Assembly: GCA_964450185.1 (NCBI GenBank)
Contig: CAYVCL010000018.1
Coordinates: 1-40,455, forward strand
Source: RUG11237 sp964450185
GTDB taxonomy: Bacteria; Bacillota; Clostridia; Lachnospirales; Lachnospiraceae
Length of the DNA stretch: 40,455 nucleotides
Reading direction: 5' to 3'
Shown: positions 38,696-40,455 of the stretch, in pieces
Numbering within the stretch: position 1 is the first letter of the stretch
Layout of the letters: each line of letters begins with the position of its first letter
The notes under the pieces: generated by a model
Seen by the model: the letters and a program-made list of their open reading frames with translations, nothing else
The model's database searches: none
What the model was told of the DNA's origin: nothing
Position numbers and translations under genes: made by a program

Positions 38696-40174
38696 CTAAT
38701 TCTTTTCCTGCTTAAACAACATCGTCATTTTATCCACCATCTCATTAATCACCCTAGCCTGTGTTGCTACATTTGTTATGTCATTCGCATTACTTTCAGC
38801 CATGGCATTTATTGAATTGAACTGCTCATTTTCGCTTCTGATGCTTTCAGCAATTTCCTGATTGATGGATACTGTATTTTTTATTACTTCTGCCTGTTTG
38901 CTTTGGGCTTCTCCCATGGTTTCGATTGCACTGACTGACACATTCAACAGTTCTGTCATGTCCTGCATACCCTGAAATACATTTGCAAAGTATTCATTCT
39001 GTGTTCCCATCTTAGTAGAATTTTCTTCTACCTGTGCGGTAATTTCTCTTACATTCTGCTGCACTCGCTCTATTACCGGCTGAACTACTTTTAAGGATTC
39101 TTGTGTGCTGTTTGCAAGGTTTCCAACTTCTGTTGCAACAACTGCAAATCCACGTCCGGCTTCTCCTGCTCTGGCAGCTTCAATGGATGCATTCAAAGCC
39201 AACAAATTCGTTGAATTTGATATATCACTGATAAGACTTAATGTAACACCAATTTCCTGTACTGCATCTGAAAGTCTTTGTGTTATATCATTTGTGGCTT
39301 TCATGGACTCTGATACTTCTCCGTTAATCGCATGTAAATCATTCAAGAGTTTTTCATTTTCCATGGATTTATCAAGTAAATCTTTGGAAGTTGTTTCTAC
39401 TTTCTGTACATTATCTGCAACAACACCTTCCCATTCGTTCAACTCACCGAGATTTGCCATACTTTCATCGGTTTTGGAACTAAGTATATTGCTGCTCTCA
39501 ACTAACTGTTCACTGGTTGCTGCCAGTTCTTGTGCTGATGCACTTTCATTTTCAGATATGGATGACAATGTGGTTCCGGCAGTGTACAAGTCATCTGACA
39601 ATGTCTGAACCTCATTTAATACATCTTCCAATTCTTTTTCCTTTTTATCCACCATTCCAAACAACATGTTAGTACGATAGCAAATAAACATGCTTCCAGC
39701 AAACAATACGAGATAAAATAGTAAGATAAACACCCAACCAATAATTTTATGTAGTTTCAAGAAACCTGCCGGGAATATTATCATGCATATTAAGTTTAAG
39801 CCAACTGTGACAATCGCATTTACTTTGATTAATTTCATATCCAAATATATTACTAACAGCACAGTTGCTGCCATATAGTAATGGGTAATACAAATATAAC
39901 TATCACTGGTGCTTGTACTACAAATAGAACAGGTAAGTGCGCCCATTATCGGCGGTATGCAGGCATACACATACTTTGCATTACCCCCTAATTTCTTCTC
40001 AAAAATTCTGGTTATAATTGCTACAACTCCACCCAACAGGAAAAAGGCTTCCCGCAATCCACCATTTAAAAACAGTGCAACAGCCGCCCAGCCTGCAACT
40101 GCAATGGCACAACAATAAGCAAATAACACATTGTTTCCTACTTTTTCATTTGAACTCATCAACTTTTCTTGCAT
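38696..40174 (-). CDS. Methyl-accepting chemotaxis protein with six-helix membrane domain
   Basis: 492 residues. The N terminus (about 14-175) has six membrane helices with only short loops and no dCache or four-helix ligand domain. There is no clear HAMP; a coiled coil leads to the MCP signalling domain (about 210-490), whose hairpin tip ISNSTNLLALNASIEAARAGEAGRGFAVVATEVGNLANST is fully conserved (about 325-365). This is a transmembrane receptor that would signal to CheA, probably sensing within the membrane or an internal state. Start ATG 40174 follows AGGAGG. Confidence 0.93.
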   Translation of the reverse strand: MQEKLMSSNEKVGNNVLFAYCCAIAVAGWAAVALFLNGGLREAFFLLGGVVAIITRIFEKKLGGNAKYVYACIPPIMGALTCSICSTSTSDSYICITHYYMAATVLLVIYLDMKLIKVNAIVTVGLNLICMIIFPAGFLKLHKIIGWVFILLFYLVLFAGSMFICYRTNMLFGMVDKKEKELEDVLNEVQTLSDDLYTAGTTLSSISENESASAQELAATSEQLVESSNILSSKTDESMANLGELNEWEGVVADNVQKVETTSKDLLDKSMENEKLLNDLHAINGEVSESMKATNDITQRLSDAVQEIGVTLSLISDISNSTNLLALNASIEAARAGEAGRGFAVVATEVGNLANSTQESLKVVQPVIERVQQNVREITAQVEENSTKMGTQNEYFANVFQGMQDMTELLNVSVSAIETMGEAQSKQAEVIKNTVSINQEIAESIRSENEQFNSINAMAESNANDITNVATQARVINEMVDKMTMLFKQEKN

Positions 40175-40325
40175 AAATCATACCTCCTATTATTACCTTT
40201 TTTGAACCTGACTCTTTCATAGAATAATCACTAGTAACAAAAGCTTCCCCTCGCTTATCCAAAACACAAACCTGCTTTGCCCCAAAAGCATCGTTTTCTA
40301 TGTAATAAAAAAAGCCTTTCAACAC
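40146..40325 (-). CDS. Possible small protein overlapping the chemoreceptor start
   Basis: A 59-residue frame from GTG 40325 (or TTG 40322) to TGA 40146 crosses the chemoreceptor start in another frame. It reads GFFYYIENDAFGAKQVCVLD then KRGEAFVTSDYSMKESGSKK; this is protein-like, with normal codon use, and covers most of the gap up to 40325. No ribosome binding site is seen and the family is not recognised. It may be a remnant, a small protein, or chance. Confidence 0.3.
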   Translation of the reverse strand: MLKGFFYYIENDAFGAKQVCVLDKRGEAFVTSDYSMKESGSKKVIIGGMIYARKVDEFK

Positions 40326-40401
40326 ATGATAGTGTTAAAAAGCAATTTCTAATACATTATTATCATATTCTATTTTACTGCATACAAAAGAAACAGCCAA
40401 C

Positions 40402-40455
40402 GTGCTGTGCTGTGCTGTGCTGTGCTGTGCTGTGCTGTGCTGTGCTGTGCTGTGC
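40402..40455. repeat. GTGCT pentanucleotide tandem repeat at window end
   Basis: About 11 perfect copies of GTGCT (40402-40455), running off the window. About 230 bp upstream of the chemoreceptor gene. The rest of 40326-40401 is AT-rich with no gene seen. Confidence 0.95.

Noticed and set aside
39105..39608. 167-residue frame antisense to the chemoreceptor
   Set aside because: Shadow of the Ser/Ala-rich signalling domain, a common artefact.

Overview
The window reads as chromosomal DNA of a low-GC, spore-forming, motile Firmicute, most likely a gut Lachnospiraceae (Clostridia). The basis is family content: a PdaA-type muramic-lactam deacetylase, DUF4474, DUF4261 and DUF4317 proteins, a C-GCAxxG-C-C protein, a TetM-like GTPase fused to a NYN domain, PilZ and MCP proteins, and clostridial promoters and ribosome binding sites. 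No rRNA, tRNA, CRISPR array or complete insertion sequence was seen. Most genes lie on the minus strand.

Layout. 1-459: a large cross-shaped inverted-repeat element (A). 460-4892 (-): a MoxR ATPase / DUF58 / transglutaminase operon. 5013-6749 (+): DUF4474 protein plus metallophosphoesterase. 6772-7638 (-): EamA transporter. 7796-12352 (+): a complete Bce-type module (response regulator, short histidine kinase, ABC ATPase, FtsX permease) for sensing and detoxifying cell-wall-active peptides. 12439-13220: two divergent small HTH regulators around shared palindromes. 13248-14087 (-): pdaA. 14138-14454: a second large inverted-repeat element (C). 14422-18679 (-): an AAA-ATPase/PD-(D/E)XK protein coupled to the TetM-like GTPase-NYN fusion. 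18755-22565 (-): a six-gene Ytr-like ABC operon with its own GntR repressor and a 40-bp operator. 22664-23055: a third element (B), same architecture as A. 23080-25487 (-): MBL hydrolase, C-GCAxxG-C-C and DUF4261 genes. 25608-28815 (+): a yybP-ykoY (manganese) riboswitch, terminator, and an ABC ATPase/FtsX exporter.

28899-38423 is an accessory stretch, mostly minus strand: an Rpn-family remnant, a small membrane protein, a GNAT, a Fic toxin with VbhA-like antitoxin, an Asp/Glu racemase, a membrane-linked XRE regulator with tandem operators, a PilZ protein, an S66 LD-carboxypeptidase, a 50-residue conserved peptide (+), a two-domain GNAT, VanZ coupled to a short DUF4317 protein, an unannotated small RNA (+) and a hypothetical protein. 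38696-40174 (-) is a membrane chemoreceptor, and the window ends in a GTGCT pentanucleotide repeat.

The strongest leads are: (1) three large multi-arm palindromic elements, each sitting directly 3' of a minus-strand gene; (2) the fusion of a ribosomal-protection GTPase to a Rae1-like ribosome-associated nuclease, coupled to an AAA/nuclease gene; (3) a manganese riboswitch in front of an FtsX-type ABC exporter; (4) an orphan ~90-nt RNA with promoter and terminator; (5) a miniature divergent HTH switch with a leader peptide. All functional statements are read from sequence and family memory; no database search was run.
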